A model generated the notes under the pieces. It saw only the letters and a list, made by a program, of their open reading frames with translations. It was not told where the DNA came from and did not search any database. The position numbers and the translations under genes were made by a program. A stretch of DNA of 64,000 nucleotides, from positions 58,805-122,804 of the forward strand of contig CACIKD010000001.1 of the NCBI GenBank assembly GCA_902587145.1. Reading direction: 5' to 3'. Below are positions 16,482 to 26,405 of this stretch, piece by piece. The DNA comes from an uncultured Pelagibacteraceae bacterium. GTDB taxonomy: Bacteria > Pseudomonadota > Alphaproteobacteria > Pelagibacterales > Pelagibacteraceae. Each line of letters starts with the position of its first letter. Within the stretch, counting starts at the first letter, position 1.

Positions 16482-16778
16482 TTAATTAATTTTTTTTTTG
16501 AGTGTGTCTGAAACTTTAAATTTTATTGTATTTCTAGAGGTTATGATAAATTTTTCTTTAGTTTTTGGGTTTCTACCCTCTCTTTTGTTTTTAAAAACAA
16601 CATTAAAAGTTCCAAGATTTTTCAGATTAATTTTTTTATTATAAACTAAGTTTGATATTATAATTTCAATAATATCCTCGGTAATTTTTTGAACGTTTTT
16701 TGATGAAAATCCAATCGCGGAAGTAAGTCTAGTTATAATTTCTCTTTTTCCTAGATTCTGTTTAAGTTTTGTTGTCAT
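16482..16778 (-). CDS. ihfA: Integration host factor subunit alpha
   Basis: The 98-aa protein is a DNABII histone-like protein, with KREIITRLTSAIGFSSKNVQKI (dimerisation helices) and GTFNVVFKNKREGRNPKTKE, whose Pro sits at the tip of the DNA-bending arm. Its place between plsX and the MerR gene is typical of ihfA. It bends DNA for transcription, replication and recombination; IHF also assists many integrases. The start overlaps plsX by 17 nt. Confidence 0.92.
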   Translation of the reverse strand: MTTKLKQNLGKREIITRLTSAIGFSSKNVQKITEDIIEIIISNLVYNKKINLKNLGTFNVVFKNKREGRNPKTKEKFIITSRNTIKFKVSDTLKKKIN

Positions 16779-17802
16779 TCAGATGACTCAAATTATTTTT
16801 GATTTGACTCATTAAATTACCTTTTACAATATTATAACATAGATCTATAGAATGATGAAATCCTACAGAGTCAGTAGAACCATGACTTTTTACAACAGGA
16901 CCGTTCAACCCTAAAAATATTGCTCCATTAAATTTTCTAGGATCTAATTTTTCTTTAAATTTTTTCAAACTAAAATATGAAAATAATAAAGAGAATTTTG
17001 ATAATATATTTTCTTTTAAAGAAATTTTTAAATTATCAGTGATAAATTTTGCAGTGCCTTCGGCAGTTTTTAGCGCTATGTTTCCAGTAAAACCATCTGT
17101 AACAATTACGTTAGTTATTCCATCGGTAATTTTATTACCCTCTATGTAACCGTTAAAAATAAAGTCACCATTTTTACTAATTTCTTTTAATCTAGAATAA
17201 GCCTTCTTAATTGTTTCTGTTCCTTTTATTTCTTCAGAGCCTACATTAAGCAATGCAACATTAGTTTTTTCGTTTGGAAATAATGATTTATGTAATGCAG
17301 ATCCCATTTCTGAAAATTCAATTAAATTTTTTTCATCACATTCAATATTCGCACCAAGATCTAACACTATATTCATACCATTCATGTTAGGCCATAATCC
17401 TGCTAGAGCTGGTTTGCTAACCCCATTAATTGTTTTAAGAATCATTCTTGATATAACTAATAAAACACCAGTGTTGCCTGCCGATAGAGAAATGTCGCTC
17501 TCAGACTTAACTTGTGAATAAACACAATTCCACATACTGCTATTTTTTGAAGTTTTAACAGCTGTCAATGGAGTTTCATCATCTGAAACTATTGACGAAG
17601 TATGAAAAATCTTAAAACAATCATTTGAAATATTGTATTTTTTTAATTCAGAATTAATTTTTTCTTCATCACCAAAAATATTGAAAAAAAAATCATTATG
17701 ATTTCGATGTTTTTGATAAAACAAATTTATGCCCTCGATATTTTTATTTGGTGCGTTCTCACCACCCATTGCATCGATTGCAATACTAATTTTTTTATCC
17801 AT
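16762..17802 (-). CDS. plsX: Phosphate acyltransferase PlsX
   Basis: The 346-aa protein begins ISIAIDAMGGENAPNKNIEG and contains ALAGLWPNMNGMNIVLDLGANIEC and TDGFTGNIALKTAEGTAKF, all characteristic of PlsX. It transfers acyl groups from acyl-ACP to phosphate, making acyl phosphate for PlsY (also in this window at 52.8 kb) in phospholipid synthesis. It follows rpmF by 7 nt and overlaps ihfA, the standard rpmF-plsX order. Confidence 0.95.
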   Translation of the reverse strand: MDKKISIAIDAMGGENAPNKNIEGINLFYQKHRNHNDFFFNIFGDEEKINSELKKYNISNDCFKIFHTSSIVSDDETPLTAVKTSKNSSMWNCVYSQVKSESDISLSAGNTGVLLVISRMILKTINGVSKPALAGLWPNMNGMNIVLDLGANIECDEKNLIEFSEMGSALHKSLFPNEKTNVALLNVGSEEIKGTETIKKAYSRLKEISKNGDFIFNGYIEGNKITDGITNVIVTDGFTGNIALKTAEGTAKFITDNLKISLKENILSKFSLLFSYFSLKKFKEKLDPRKFNGAIFLGLNGPVVKSHGSTDSVGFHHSIDLCYNIVKGNLMSQIKNNLSHLNDNKT

Positions 17803-17809
17803 ATATATT

Positions 17810-17983
17810 TTATATGTCTAGAATTTTTTTTCCGTTATAGAAACCGGTTTTAAGATCTATATGATGAGAAATCCTATATTCACCAGTTTTTTTATCTTCA
17901 ACAACATTGACATTTGAAATCTTGTGATGAGATCTTCTTTTGTTCCTTTTAGAAACTGTTGTTTTTCTTTTTGGTACTGCCAT
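17810..17983 (-). CDS. rpmF: 50S ribosomal protein L32 (missed by ORF track)
   Basis: A 57-aa reverse-strand ORF fills the gap between plsX and the chaperone gene. It starts MAVPKRKTTVSKRNKRRSHH, which is the L32 signature, and continues KISNVNVVEDKKTGEYRISHHIDLKTGFYNGKKILDI. It was left out of the ORF track only because of its length. It lies 2 nt after the chaperone gene and 7 nt before plsX. The zinc-binding cysteines of other L32 types are absent, as usual for this clade. Confidence 0.96.
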   Translation of the reverse strand: MAVPKRKTTVSKRNKRRSHHKISNVNVVEDKKTGEYRISHHIDLKTGFYNGKKILDI

Positions 17984-17985
17984 AA

Positions 17986-18483
17986 TTAATATTCAAATTT
18001 ATCCAAATCTTTTATCATATTTTTATTAATAATATCAAAACAAAAATTAAAGTATTTTACAAAGTAATCGTTTAGTTTTGCTGATATTTCATCGTTTTTT
18101 TTAATTAAAAATAAAAATTTAATCATTTCATTAATATTGATTTTATTCGGTTTTTTGTGATCCAAAAATTTTAAAAGTAGATCATGAAAAATTTGGTTAA
18201 AATTCTTCATTTTTTTGTTCACAGTGACATCCCCATGACCCATCTCTCTAAGATTATTCTCAATATTTAAAAAAATATTGTCATATATTTCCTGCGATAA
18301 GTCTTTATTATCTTGTTTTTTTTTCAAACAATTTAGAATTATTACTAAATGAGCAAAAATTAAAATAATCCTGTTTTCTAATTTGTCTTCAAGTTTAATA
18401 TCTTTGTAAAAATAAATATTTCGTGATAATTTTACTAAATTATTGTAAATAAAGTTATGTTTTTTATATTTAAAATCAAACAT
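17986..18483 (-). CDS. Ubiquinol-cytochrome c chaperone family protein (CBP3-like)
   Basis: The 165-aa helical protein contains NIENNLREMGHGDVTVNKKMKNFNQIF. This is the family core (LREMGxGDxxVxKKMK) of bacterial homologues of the mitochondrial bc1 assembly factor CBP3. The inferred role is assembly of the cytochrome bc1 complex. Upstream of rpmF-plsX it takes its usual alphaproteobacterial place; the DUF177 gene that often sits between them is absent. Its 5' end overlaps the divergent bamE start by 27 nt, so both promoters must lie within the other gene. Confidence 0.85.
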   Translation of the reverse strand: MFDFKYKKHNFIYNNLVKLSRNIYFYKDIKLEDKLENRIILIFAHLVIILNCLKKKQDNKDLSQEIYDNIFLNIENNLREMGHGDVTVNKKMKNFNQIFHDLLLKFLDHKKPNKININEMIKFLFLIKKNDEISAKLNDYFVKYFNFCFDIINKNMIKDLDKFEY

Positions 18484-18933
18484 TTTAAAAAATTAATATT
18501 TATATCATTAATATTTATATTATCTAATTGCCAATTTAAAGACCCTATAAAAGGCCACGGTATAAACTTTTTGAAAAATAGATCTGAAAAAATATCGCTA
18601 AATAAAAGTAATAAAAATGATGTAATAAAGGTTCTTGGGTACCCTCACACAAAATCAATTGATGATGAAAATTTATGGTTTTATTTTGATAGAAAAATAG
18701 CTTCTGGAAAGTTGGTAAGACTCGGAGATATGAATCTTTTAGAAAACAATGTTCTAATTCTAAATTTTGATAAATACGGAATATTAATTAAAAAAGAATT
18801 TTTTAGTAAAGAAGATATGAAAAAAATTAAATATTCTGAAATGAAAACTGAAAATCCTGTTACTCAAGATAGTTTTGTGACATCTTTTTTACAAAGTGTC
18901 AGACAAAAAATGTATGGAAAAAGAAAATTTTAG
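18457..18933 (+). CDS. bamE: Outer membrane protein assembly factor BamE (SmpA/OmlA) lipoprotein
   Basis: The 158-aa protein has a hydrophobic signal ending in the lipobox ILSNC, so it is a lipoprotein. The BamE core is present: [33 protein letters not shown], followed by [19 protein letters not shown]. BamE helps insert beta-barrel proteins into the outer membrane with BamA and BamD. No in-frame ATG occurs later in the signal peptide, so the start must overlap the divergent chaperone gene by 27 nt. The stop overlaps hppA as TTAG. Confidence 0.88.
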   Translation: MFFIFKIKHFKKLIFISLIFILSNCQFKDPIKGHGINFLKNRSEKISLNKSNKNDVIKVLGYPHTKSIDDENLWFYFDRKIASGKLVRLGDMNLLENNVLILNFDKYGILIKKEFFSKEDMKKIKYSEMKTENPVTQDSFVTSFLQSVRQKMYGKRKF

Positions 18934-21032
18934 TGAGCAATTATAGATAATAGTAACAGGGCAACAATATTTGTAATTTTAATCATCGGGTTAACTGCTG
19001 GTCCAGCGGTATCTTTGTAAGGATCACCTACAGTATCACCTGTTACAGCAGCTTTGTGAGCTTCAGATCCTTTTCCGCCAAAATTTCCATCTTCTATGTA
19101 TTTCTTAGCATTATCCCACGCTCCTCCACCTGCTGTCATTGAAATGGCCACGAACAAGCCTGTTACTATAACACCTAATAACATTGCTCCTAAGGCAGCT
19201 AAAGCAGCAACTTTTCCGGCAATAAATAAAATTAAAATATAAAGAACTATAGGAGACAAAACTGGCAACAAGGAAGGAATGATCATTTCTTTAATTGCAG
19301 CCTTTGTTAACAAATCTACCAATCTACCATAATCAGGTTTTCTTTTACCTTTCATAATTCCAGGTATCTTTTTAAATTGTCTTCTTACCTCAACAACCAC
19401 TGCACCTCCAGCTCTACCAACAGCCTGCATGCCCATTGATCCAAATAGATAAGGGAGTAAACCGCCAATTAATAAACCTATTACTACATAGGGGTTGGAT
19501 AAATCAAAACTGACTTCCATTTGATATAACGAAGAAGTTTTATCTAAAGAATAATATTTAATATCTTCAGTATAAGCGGCAAATAAAACTAAAGCTCCCA
19601 AACCTGCAGATCCGATTGCATATCCTTTTGTTACAGCTTTGGTAGTATTTCCTACCGCATCTAAAGCATCTGTTGTTTTTCTTACATTTTTTGGAAGTTT
19701 GGACATTTCGGCAATTCCACCTGCGTTATCGGTTACTGGACCGTATGCATCAAGAGCAACAACCATTCCGGTTAAAGCTAACATTGAAGTTACTGCGATC
19801 GCAATTCCGAATAAACCAGCAAAATTGTAAGTGCTTATAATTCCAATTACGATAATCAGAGCGGGTATAGCTGTAGCCTCCATTGATATAGCTAGGCCCT
19901 GTATCACATTTGTACCATGACCTGTTGTAGAAGACTGAGCCACACTTTTAACAGGCCTGAAGTTAGTACCTGTATAATATTCTGTAATCCAAATAATTAA
20001 ACCCGTTATAATTAATCCTATAACAGCACATATGTATAAATCAAAACCAGTAAAAGTTATGTTTGAGTATGAATAACTTTCCGTTAAACCTAAAGTAGCT
20101 TTTGTCAAAGGATATAAAATTAGTAAAGATAGAATGGCTGTTGCAACAAAGCCTTTATATAAAGCACCCATAATATTTTTACTATTTCCTAGTCTTACAA
20201 ACCAAGTCCCTATGATTGATGTAATTATACATGATCCACCTATTGCTAGAGGATAAACCATCATGTTTGGTGTTTCAGGAAAAAAAATCGATGCAAGAAC
20301 CATGGTTGCAACTATTGTTACTGCATAAGTTTCAAATAAATCGGCTGCCATTCCAGCACAATCACCGACGTTGTCCCCAACGTTGTCTGCAATTACAGCA
20401 GGATTACGTGGATCATCTTCTGGTATACCAGCTTCAACTTTGCCGACCAAATCTGCTCCAACGTCAGCTCCTTTTGTAAAAATTCCACCACCTAATCTCG
20501 CAAAAATTGAAATTAAAGATGCACCGAAACCCAATGCTACTAAAGCGTTTATAATGTCTCTACTATCAGTATTTAGGTTTACTAAAATAAGATAATAAAT
20601 TGCAATTGATAAAAGAGCTAAACCCGCAACTAATAAGCCCGTAATAGCGCCTGATTTAAAAGCAATACTTAAACCTGCTTGTAAACTTTTTCTAGATGCT
20701 TCTGCGGTTCTTACATTGGCTTGAACTGAGATTAGCATACCAACATAACCTGCAATACCTGATAACGTAGCCCCGATCAAATATCCAAATCCAACTAAAA
20801 AATTAAAGAAATAAGTAACAATAATCAAAACTATTAAACCTACTATTGCTATCGTTTTATATTGTCTATTTAAGTAGGCTTTTGCACCAATTTGAATTGC
20901 TCCAGCTATATCTCTCATCTTTTCATTTCCAGCACTAGAAGATAAAATTTGGCCAGACAATAGATAGCTATAGCCCACGGCTAATATTCCAGAAAATATT
21001 ATTAAATAGAGAAGTTCAAGAGAAGAATTCAT
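18930..21032 (-). CDS. hppA: K+-independent proton-translocating inorganic pyrophosphatase
   Basis: The 700-aa protein has about 16 hydrophobic helices. Substrate-binding motifs are [19 protein letters not shown] and, in the second half, [16 protein letters not shown]; the C-terminal part has [22 protein letters not shown]. The segment [20 protein letters not shown] carries the Lys and Gly that mark the K+-independent H+-pumping subgroup. It couples pyrophosphate hydrolysis to proton export across the inner membrane. It lies 82 nt downstream of nusB and overlaps bamE (convergent) by 4 nt. Confidence 0.96.
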   Translation of the reverse strand: MNSSLELLYLIIFSGILAVGYSYLLSGQILSSSAGNEKMRDIAGAIQIGAKAYLNRQYKTIAIVGLIVLIIVTYFFNFLVGFGYLIGATLSGIAGYVGMLISVQANVRTAEASRKSLQAGLSIAFKSGAITGLLVAGLALLSIAIYYLILVNLNTDSRDIINALVALGFGASLISIFARLGGGIFTKGADVGADLVGKVEAGIPEDDPRNPAVIADNVGDNVGDCAGMAADLFETYAVTIVATMVLASIFFPETPNMMVYPLAIGGSCIITSIIGTWFVRLGNSKNIMGALYKGFVATAILSLLILYPLTKATLGLTESYSYSNITFTGFDLYICAVIGLIITGLIIWITEYYTGTNFRPVKSVAQSSTTGHGTNVIQGLAISMEATAIPALIIVIGIISTYNFAGLFGIAIAVTSMLALTGMVVALDAYGPVTDNAGGIAEMSKLPKNVRKTTDALDAVGNTTKAVTKGYAIGSAGLGALVLFAAYTEDIKYYSLDKTSSLYQMEVSFDLSNPYVVIGLLIGGLLPYLFGSMGMQAVGRAGGAVVVEVRRQFKKIPGIMKGKRKPDYGRLVDLLTKAAIKEMIIPSLLPVLSPIVLYILILFIAGKVAALAALGAMLLGVIVTGLFVAISMTAGGGAWDNAKKYIEDGNFGGKGSEAHKAAVTGDTVGDPYKDTAGPAVNPMIKITNIVALLLLSIIAH

Positions 21033-21114
21033 ATAGTTTAACGATAAATGCCAAAATATAATAAGAAACGCAAGCTAAACTTTAAGTAATAATGTATCAA
21101 ATTGTTCAAAAAAA

Positions 21115-21510
21115 TTAATTTTTTCTTATCAAAACAGATAATTTGTCTAAAATAGCATTTAAATATTTAATTTGAGCTTTTTCTAAAAAAAAATGAGAAG
21201 TCTTAAGATACTCACTTATTATCACTTTTTTTGGATTATTATGTTTATATAATAGCTCAAAAACAGCTGCAAATATAATAATTTTGAGTAATTTATCAGT
21301 TCTTTTTAGATCAATATCGTCCTTTAAAAATTTTTCTATCGTTTCCTCTATAAGCTCTCTTCTTTCTAAAGTTCCCTCGGTTACATCTTTGATAAATTTC
21401 TTATACTGACTTTTATTGTATATAATTTTTTCCTCCGGATTTAAAACTTTAGAATAAAGTTTTTGAATTATTTTGACTCTTGGAGTGGAGTTTTTAGTCA
21501 CATTAACCAT
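21115..21510 (-). CDS. nusB: Transcription antitermination protein NusB
   Basis: The 131-aa helical protein shows the NusB C-terminal pattern LLKIIIFAAVFELLYKHNNPKKVIISEYLKTSHFF, close to the typical ILRxAxyELxxxxxxPxxVxInExvexak. NusB binds boxA RNA with NusE (S10) in antitermination of rRNA operons. The start overlaps the ribH stop by 8 nt, the common ribH-nusB arrangement. It is the last gene of the riboflavin transcription unit. Confidence 0.9.
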   Translation of the reverse strand: MVNVTKNSTPRVKIIQKLYSKVLNPEEKIIYNKSQYKKFIKDVTEGTLERRELIEETIEKFLKDDIDLKRTDKLLKIIIFAAVFELLYKHNNPKKVIISEYLKTSHFFLEKAQIKYLNAILDKLSVLIRKN

Positions 21511-21898
21511 TTTTAATCACTTCTAAGACTGCATTTGCAGCCTCTTTTCCTTTTAGATGAGATCTCTTCTTTGCCTGACTCATATTTAGTGCAGTAATAA
21601 TACCATTGCCTATCGGTTTTTTTGACTCTGTAGATAAATTTGATAATGATACAAATGTAGCGTTGCAAATAAAATCAAAATGCGGGGTTTTTCCTTTTAT
21701 GACACAACCTAGTGCAATAAAACCATCATAACGATTTAAATTTTTAGATATTACAACAGGAATTTCAAAAGTTCCTGGTACTTTGATAATGGTAATATCT
21801 TTTTTGATATTATTAAATTTTTTTAATGATCCATTTATTAGATTTTTTGTTAAATCTTTATAATAATTTGATGCAACAATTAAGAATTTTTTTTTCAT
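21503..21898 (-). CDS. ribH: 6,7-dimethyl-8-ribityllumazine synthase
   Basis: The 131-aa protein contains the family motif GCVIKGKTPHFDFICNA with the catalytic His, and VPGTFEIPVVI with the substrate-binding loop. It is a little shorter than E. coli RibH (156 aa). It condenses the RibB product with the RibD product to form the lumazine precursor of riboflavin. Overlaps: 4 nt with ribBA and 8 nt with nusB. Confidence 0.94.
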   Translation of the reverse strand: MKKKFLIVASNYYKDLTKNLINGSLKKFNNIKKDITIIKVPGTFEIPVVISKNLNRYDGFIALGCVIKGKTPHFDFICNATFVSLSNLSTESKKPIGNGIITALNMSQAKKRSHLKGKEAANAVLEVIKNG

Positions 21899-22965
21899 TT
21901 TATAATTTCTTGTTTTATAATTTTAATTCCAAAACCATCTAATCCGATAATTTTTTTTTTAGACCTAGATACTAATATCATATTTTTTATATTTAAATCT
22001 TTTATTATTTGAGCTCCAATACCATAATATCTAAGTATATTGTTGTTTTTTGTTTCTTCAAAAATTTTCTGCTTAAGAGATTTTTTGTCTTTAACTATGA
22101 CCAAAGCGAAATCATTATAGGTAGATAAATATTTTAATGATTTTTCAATTTGCTTATTTTTAATGTTAAATTTATTTTTTTTCATCAATTGGGAAAGTAC
22201 ACGTACTCTTATTGATTTATTTTTATTAAGCTTCCCTCTTTTAATAACAAAACATTCAGATTTATCTACTAAGTTTTTATATGTCAAAAAATCATATTTT
22301 TGTTTTTTTAATGTAATATTTTTAACTTTAATATTTTTAATCAATTTTTCATTCTTGAGTCTAAATGAGATTATATCTTCGATACTAGCGATTTTTAATT
22401 TATGTTTTTTTGCAAATATTTTTAAATCTTTTAACCTTGCCATTCTTCCGTCTTGATTCATAACTTCGCAAATAACAGCGCTAGGATTTAATTTGGATAA
22501 CTTTGATATATCTACTGAAGCTTCAGTGTGACCTGCTCTTTCTAAAACTCCTCCTGATCTAGCTACAAGTGGAAATACATGGCCTGGAGAAACTATATCT
22601 TTTTTTCTTGAATTTTTACTTATAGCAGTTTTAATTGTTTTAGCTCGATCAAATGCCGATATTCCTGTGGTGATACCCTTTTTTGCTTCAATTGAAATTG
22701 TAAAAGCTGTTTGCATTCTAGCTTTGTTTAAAGATGACATAAGCGGCAGATTTAATTCATCTACTTTTTGTTTAGTAAGAGCCAAGCAAATGAGTCCTCT
22801 GCCGTGAGTTGCCATAAAATTAATATTTTTTGAATTACATTTAGATCCTGGAATTATTAAATCTCCCTCATTTTCTCTATCTTTGTCATCAACTAAAATA
22901 AACATTTTGCCTCTTTTGGCATCTTTTATAATTTCTTTTATAGGTGATAAGTGATTTTTAGTCAT
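21895..22965 (-). CDS. ribBA: 3,4-dihydroxy-2-butanone 4-phosphate synthase with degenerate RibA-like C-terminal domain
   Basis: Residues 1-205 form a full RibB domain: LVDDKDRENEGDLIIPG (metal-binding acidic cluster), ATHGRGLICLAL, ITTGISAFDRAKTI and HVFPLVARSGGVLERAGHTEAS. The C-terminal half has the outline of GTP cyclohydrolase II (YGIGAQIIKDLNIKNMILVSRSKKKIIGLDGFGI). It lacks the three zinc cysteines (HSECLTGD...CDCG) and the REGRxIGL segment, so it is predicted to have no GTP cyclohydrolase activity. This is like the RibBX proteins known from other bacteria. A separate RibA should exist elsewhere in the genome. Confidence 0.9.
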   Translation of the reverse strand: MTKNHLSPIKEIIKDAKRGKMFILVDDKDRENEGDLIIPGSKCNSKNINFMATHGRGLICLALTKQKVDELNLPLMSSLNKARMQTAFTISIEAKKGITTGISAFDRAKTIKTAISKNSRKKDIVSPGHVFPLVARSGGVLERAGHTEASVDISKLSKLNPSAVICEVMNQDGRMARLKDLKIFAKKHKLKIASIEDIISFRLKNEKLIKNIKVKNITLKKQKYDFLTYKNLVDKSECFVIKRGKLNKNKSIRVRVLSQLMKKNKFNIKNKQIEKSLKYLSTYNDFALVIVKDKKSLKQKIFEETKNNNILRYYGIGAQIIKDLNIKNMILVSRSKKKIIGLDGFGIKIIKQEIIK

Positions 22966-23550
22966 TTAATTATTAATTTCATGAAGATATTTGCCGAAAA
23001 TATCAAACTCAATGTTAACTAAATCATTAGCTTTCAAATTTTTAAGATTTGTTAATTTTAAAGTGTGAGGAATTATATTAATTTCAAAGAATTTATTTTT
23101 TTTTTTTGAAATAGTTAAGGATACACCGTTAATATGAATAGAAGCTTTTTCAACTATATATTTATTAAATTGTTTAGGTGTTTTAATTTGAATTATCCAA
23201 GTTTTGTCTACAATTTTTATATTAAGAATTTTTCCAACTGTATCAACATGGCCCTGAGTATAATGACCAGAAACAATTTCTCCATATTTTAAAGATTTCT
23301 CCAAATTTATAGTCTTGCCAACTTTGATTTGAGAAAAATTCGATCTTTTTATTGTTTCATCGGACAGATAGAAAGTTAATATCTTATTTTTTTTTGATGT
23401 AAGTGTTAAGCACACTCCATCACAAGAAATTGAGTCCCCCAAAGAATTTTTCTTTAATTTTAAATTTGAGTAGATTGACAGTATCATGCTCTTTTTACTT
23501 TTTTTTATATTTTTTATTGTACCTGTATTTTTAATAATTCCGTTAAACAT
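22966..23550 (-). CDS. ribE: Riboflavin synthase (alpha subunit)
   Basis: The 194-aa protein begins [15 protein letters not shown] and consists of two lumazine-binding repeats. The first has SISCDGVCLTLTSKK and the second HINGVSLTISKKK, with GHYTQGHVDTVG between. It dismutates two lumazines to riboflavin and the RibD product. It abuts ribD (shared base 23550) and ribBA. The symbol ribE follows common usage; some systems call it ribC. Confidence 0.95.
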   Translation of the reverse strand: MFNGIIKNTGTIKNIKKSKKSMILSIYSNLKLKKNSLGDSISCDGVCLTLTSKKNKILTFYLSDETIKRSNFSQIKVGKTINLEKSLKYGEIVSGHYTQGHVDTVGKILNIKIVDKTWIIQIKTPKQFNKYIVEKASIHINGVSLTISKKKNKFFEINIIPHTLKLTNLKNLKANDLVNIEFDIFGKYLHEINN

Positions 23551-24647
23551 TAATTTAATCTTTCTAAATAAACATTGTCGTTATTTAAATAAACTTTAAG
23601 TTTGTTTTTTAGTTTTATCTTTTTAATTAGTTTATTGCTAGAGTTATTAAAACCATTTTTATTTAAATTCGTATCAGTTTTAAAAATATAAATATTATTT
23701 AATAGCTTATTATTTATTAAAAAATTTATGAAAGTTAAACCAGTTTCGATAAAAATTCTTGAAAAATTTAATTTAGTAAATGATTTAAATATCTTTATAT
23801 AATCATCTCTTGTGTTCATTCTTTCCATAATTAATACCTTAATATTATTTTTTTTAAGCCAATTAATCTTTTTTTTGTTATTATTCGTTGTATATAAATA
23901 AATTTTCCTATGTAATTTTTTTTTAAAAATATCTAAACTTTTTTTAATTTTTAAGTCTCTATCTATAATAATTAAATTTGGTGATTTATTTTCCAATCCG
24001 TTAATTCTACAGTTTAGTAATGAATTATCTTTATTTATACTTTTTGAAGTTGCTAACAAAGCATTATATTGGGACCTTAAAAAATGTGTCAACCTTCTTG
24101 ATTGTTCATTTGTAATCCATTTATTCTTTCTGTTAATTGTAAAATAATCTTTTGATAAAGCCAGTTTCACATCAATTATTGGTAACTTATCCTTTTTATG
24201 TCTGAGATAACTCTCATAAAACTTAAGAGCCTTTTTTTTAAGAAAAAATTTACTAATTGATATATTTTTTTTACTAAGAACTTTTTGGGACTTATTATTA
24301 CTTCTTTCGTCTATATCATTTATTGGATAAAAAACTCTTTTTATTTTTTTATTTTTTATAATATTGGTACATGGAGGTGTTTTGCCATAGTGCGAGCATG
24401 GTTCAAGAGTTATATAAATATTTGAATTTTTAAAATTAATATTTTTGTTTAAAGCGTTATATTCCGCGTGTGGTCTTCCATTAATAGATGTGTAACCACT
24501 GGAAATTATACTACCATCTTTTTCAACAACACAACCTACAGAGGGATTCTCTTTAGTGGACCCCAAATTTATCTTTGCCAATTCGAATGCTAAAGCTAAA
24601 TTTTCAATATGTTTTGTTTGAGTTTTATTTCTTTTTTGACTTGCCAT
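23550..24647 (-). CDS. ribD: Bifunctional diaminohydroxyphosphoribosylaminopyrimidine deaminase / 5-amino-6-ribosylamino-uracil reductase
   Basis: The N-terminal cytidine-deaminase-like domain has HAEYNAL and [17 protein letters not shown], the zinc site. The C-terminal reductase domain (about 150-365) has [35 protein letters not shown] and [13 protein letters not shown]. The track ORF starts at 24710, but that would overlap nrdR by 86 nt. Met22 ([13 protein letters not shown], 24647) gives a normal N-terminus with a 23-nt overlap; Met19 is an alternative. It carries out the second and third steps of riboflavin synthesis. Confidence 0.9.
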   Translation of the reverse strand: MASQKRNKTQTKHIENLALAFELAKINLGSTKENPSVGCVVEKDGSIISSGYTSINGRPHAEYNALNKNINFKNSNIYITLEPCSHYGKTPPCTNIIKNKKIKRVFYPINDIDERSNNKSQKVLSKKNISISKFFLKKKALKFYESYLRHKKDKLPIIDVKLALSKDYFTINRKNKWITNEQSRRLTHFLRSQYNALLATSKSINKDNSLLNCRINGLENKSPNLIIIDRDLKIKKSLDIFKKKLHRKIYLYTTNNNKKKINWLKKNNIKVLIMERMNTRDDYIKIFKSFTKLNFSRIFIETGLTFINFLINNKLLNNIYIFKTDTNLNKNGFNNSSNKLIKKIKLKNKLKVYLNNDNVYLERLN

Positions 24648-25092
24648 GTAACTCATCAATGTATTCACCAAATTCTCCAATTTCTTTGAAATTTGTGTAT
24701 ACTGAGGCAAACCTTATATAGGCAATTTTATCAAGTTCCTTAAGCTCATCCATTACTTTTCTTCCAATTATACTTGATTGAATTTCTGATTGTCCCATTT
24801 CCTCCAGCTCCCTCGAAATTTTCGAAACTATTTTTTCAGTAGTATCTGAATCAATTGGTCTTTTTTTTAACGCAGTGAAAAGTGATTTTGCTAATTTTTC
24901 TCTATCAAATGGTGATCTTCGACCATTTTTTTTTATTACAGTTAATTCCCTAAATTGAACTCTTTCAAATGTTGTAAAACGTTGACCACCTCCACAGGTA
25001 CACACTCTTCTTCTTCTAATTGCTGTTCCATCTTCTGTTGGTCTTGAATCAACAACGGATGTATCTTTTTCTCTACAAAAAGGACAAATCAT
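24625..25092 (-). CDS. nrdR: Transcriptional repressor NrdR
   Basis: The 155-aa protein starts with the zinc ribbon [31 protein letters not shown] and [16 protein letters not shown] (four Cys), followed by an ATP-cone domain ([30 protein letters not shown]). NrdR binds NrdR boxes and represses ribonucleotide reductase genes when dATP is high. It lies between glyA and ribD, the usual alphaproteobacterial glyA-nrdR-ribD order, and runs 23 nt into ribD. Confidence 0.97.
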   Translation of the reverse strand: MICPFCREKDTSVVDSRPTEDGTAIRRRRVCTCGGGQRFTTFERVQFRELTVIKKNGRRSPFDREKLAKSLFTALKKRPIDSDTTEKIVSKISRELEEMGQSEIQSSIIGRKVMDELKELDKIAYIRFASVYTNFKEIGEFGEYIDELHGKSKKK

Positions 25093-25103
25093 AGAATATT
25101 TTA

Positions 25104-26405
25104 TTATCCGCTATATATTGGAAAATCTGAACAGAGTTCAACAACCTCTTTCTGTACTTCTTTTTCAATTTTTGTATTATTTTTTGGGTTTTCTGAAAGT
25201 CCTTTAATAACTTTTGTTATAAGTTTTCCAACTAATTTAAATTCTTCTGCTTGAAAACCTCTTGTTGTAGCAGCAGGTGTTCCTAATCTAATACCTGAAG
25301 TAATCATCGGACTTTGTGTGTCAAAAGGAATACCATTTTTATTACAAGTAATGTTTGCTCTACCTAAACTTTCTTCAGCATCTTTACCTGTAACTCCATA
25401 TGGTCTTAAATCAACTAACATTAAATGAGTATCGGTTCCTCCTGAAAATATTTTAAAATTATTTTCAATAAGTGTTTCGCTTAAAACCTTGGCATTTGAA
25501 ATAACATTTGAAGTATATTTTTTAAATTCTTCGCTTAAAGCTTCTTTAAAGCAAACGGCTTTGGCTGCCACAACATGCATTAGTGGACCGCCTTGAAGAC
25601 CAGGAAAAACAGCACTATTAAATTTCTTATAAAGAGTTTCATCATTAGTTAAAATTATTCCACCACGCGGTCCTCTTAAAACTTTATGAGTTGTAGATGT
25701 TACAACATCAGCATATTCTAAAGGATTGGGATAAGCACCACCAGCGACCAGCCCGGAAAAGTGAGCCATATCAACTAACAAATGTGCATTAACTTTTTTA
25801 CAAATATCTTTGAATTTTTTAAAGTTTATAATTCTTGAATAAGCACTGCCTCCAGCAATTATTAATTTTGGTTTATGCTCTAAGGCTAACTTTTCTACAT
25901 TGTCATAATCTATTAAACCTGTGTCCTCTTTAACATCATAATGTACCGCGTTAAACCATTTACCTGATTGAGCTGGTTTTGCTCCATGAGTTAAATGCCC
26001 ACCAGAATTTAAACTCATACCTAATATAGTGTCTCCTGGTTTAATTAAAGCTAAATATACAGCTCCATTAGCTTGTGCACCTGAGTGCGGCTGCACATTA
26101 GCAAATTTACAATTAAAAAGTTTTTTTGCTCTTTCTATCGCTAAATTTTCTGATATATCAACAAATTCACAACCTCCATAATATCTTTTGCCAGAATAAC
26201 CCTCGGCATATTTATTTGTTAAAACAGAACCTTGAGCCTCTAAAACAGCTCTTGAAACAATATTTTCAGATGCAATCAATTCAATATGATTTTTTTGTCT
26301 TACGAATTCATGCGAAATTGAGTCAAAAAGATCTTTATCTGAATTTTTTAAATCTCTCTCGAAGAAGTTGCTCGAAATTCTTTTTATTTTAGTTACTGAC
26401 GACAT
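25104..26405 (-). CDS. glyA: Serine hydroxymethyltransferase
   Basis: The 433-aa PLP enzyme has the signature [19 protein letters not shown] with the PLP-binding Lys, and [40 protein letters not shown] at the N-terminus. It interconverts serine and glycine with tetrahydrofolate, a main source of one-carbon units and glycine. In SAR11 glycine/serine metabolism is nutritionally important, but no glycine riboswitch is present here: rpiB ends directly at the start. Confidence 0.97.
   Translation of the reverse strand: MSSVTKIKRISSNFFERDLKNSDKDLFDSISHEFVRQKNHIELIASENIVSRAVLEAQGSVLTNKYAEGYSGKRYYGGCEFVDISENLAIERAKKLFNCKFANVQPHSGAQANGAVYLALIKPGDTILGMSLNSGGHLTHGAKPAQSGKWFNAVHYDVKEDTGLIDYDNVEKLALEHKPKLIIAGGSAYSRIINFKKFKDICKKVNAHLLVDMAHFSGLVAGGAYPNPLEYADVVTSTTHKVLRGPRGGIILTNDETLYKKFNSAVFPGLQGGPLMHVVAAKAVCFKEALSEEFKKYTSNVISNAKVLSETLIENNFKIFSGGTDTHLMLVDLRPYGVTGKDAEESLGRANITCNKNGIPFDTQSPMITSGIRLGTPAATTRGFQAEEFKLVGKLITKVIKGLSENPKNNTKIEKEVQKEVVELCSDFPIYSG

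Noticed and set aside
20231-20595. Plus-strand ORFs inside hppA
   Set aside because: They are out-of-frame shadows of a strongly conserved gene with no protein-like features; the same holds for other opposite-strand track ORFs.
24648-24710. N-terminal extension of ribD given by the ORF track
   Set aside because: It overlaps nrdR by 86 nt and has no RibD-like sequence; Met22 gives a normal N-terminus.
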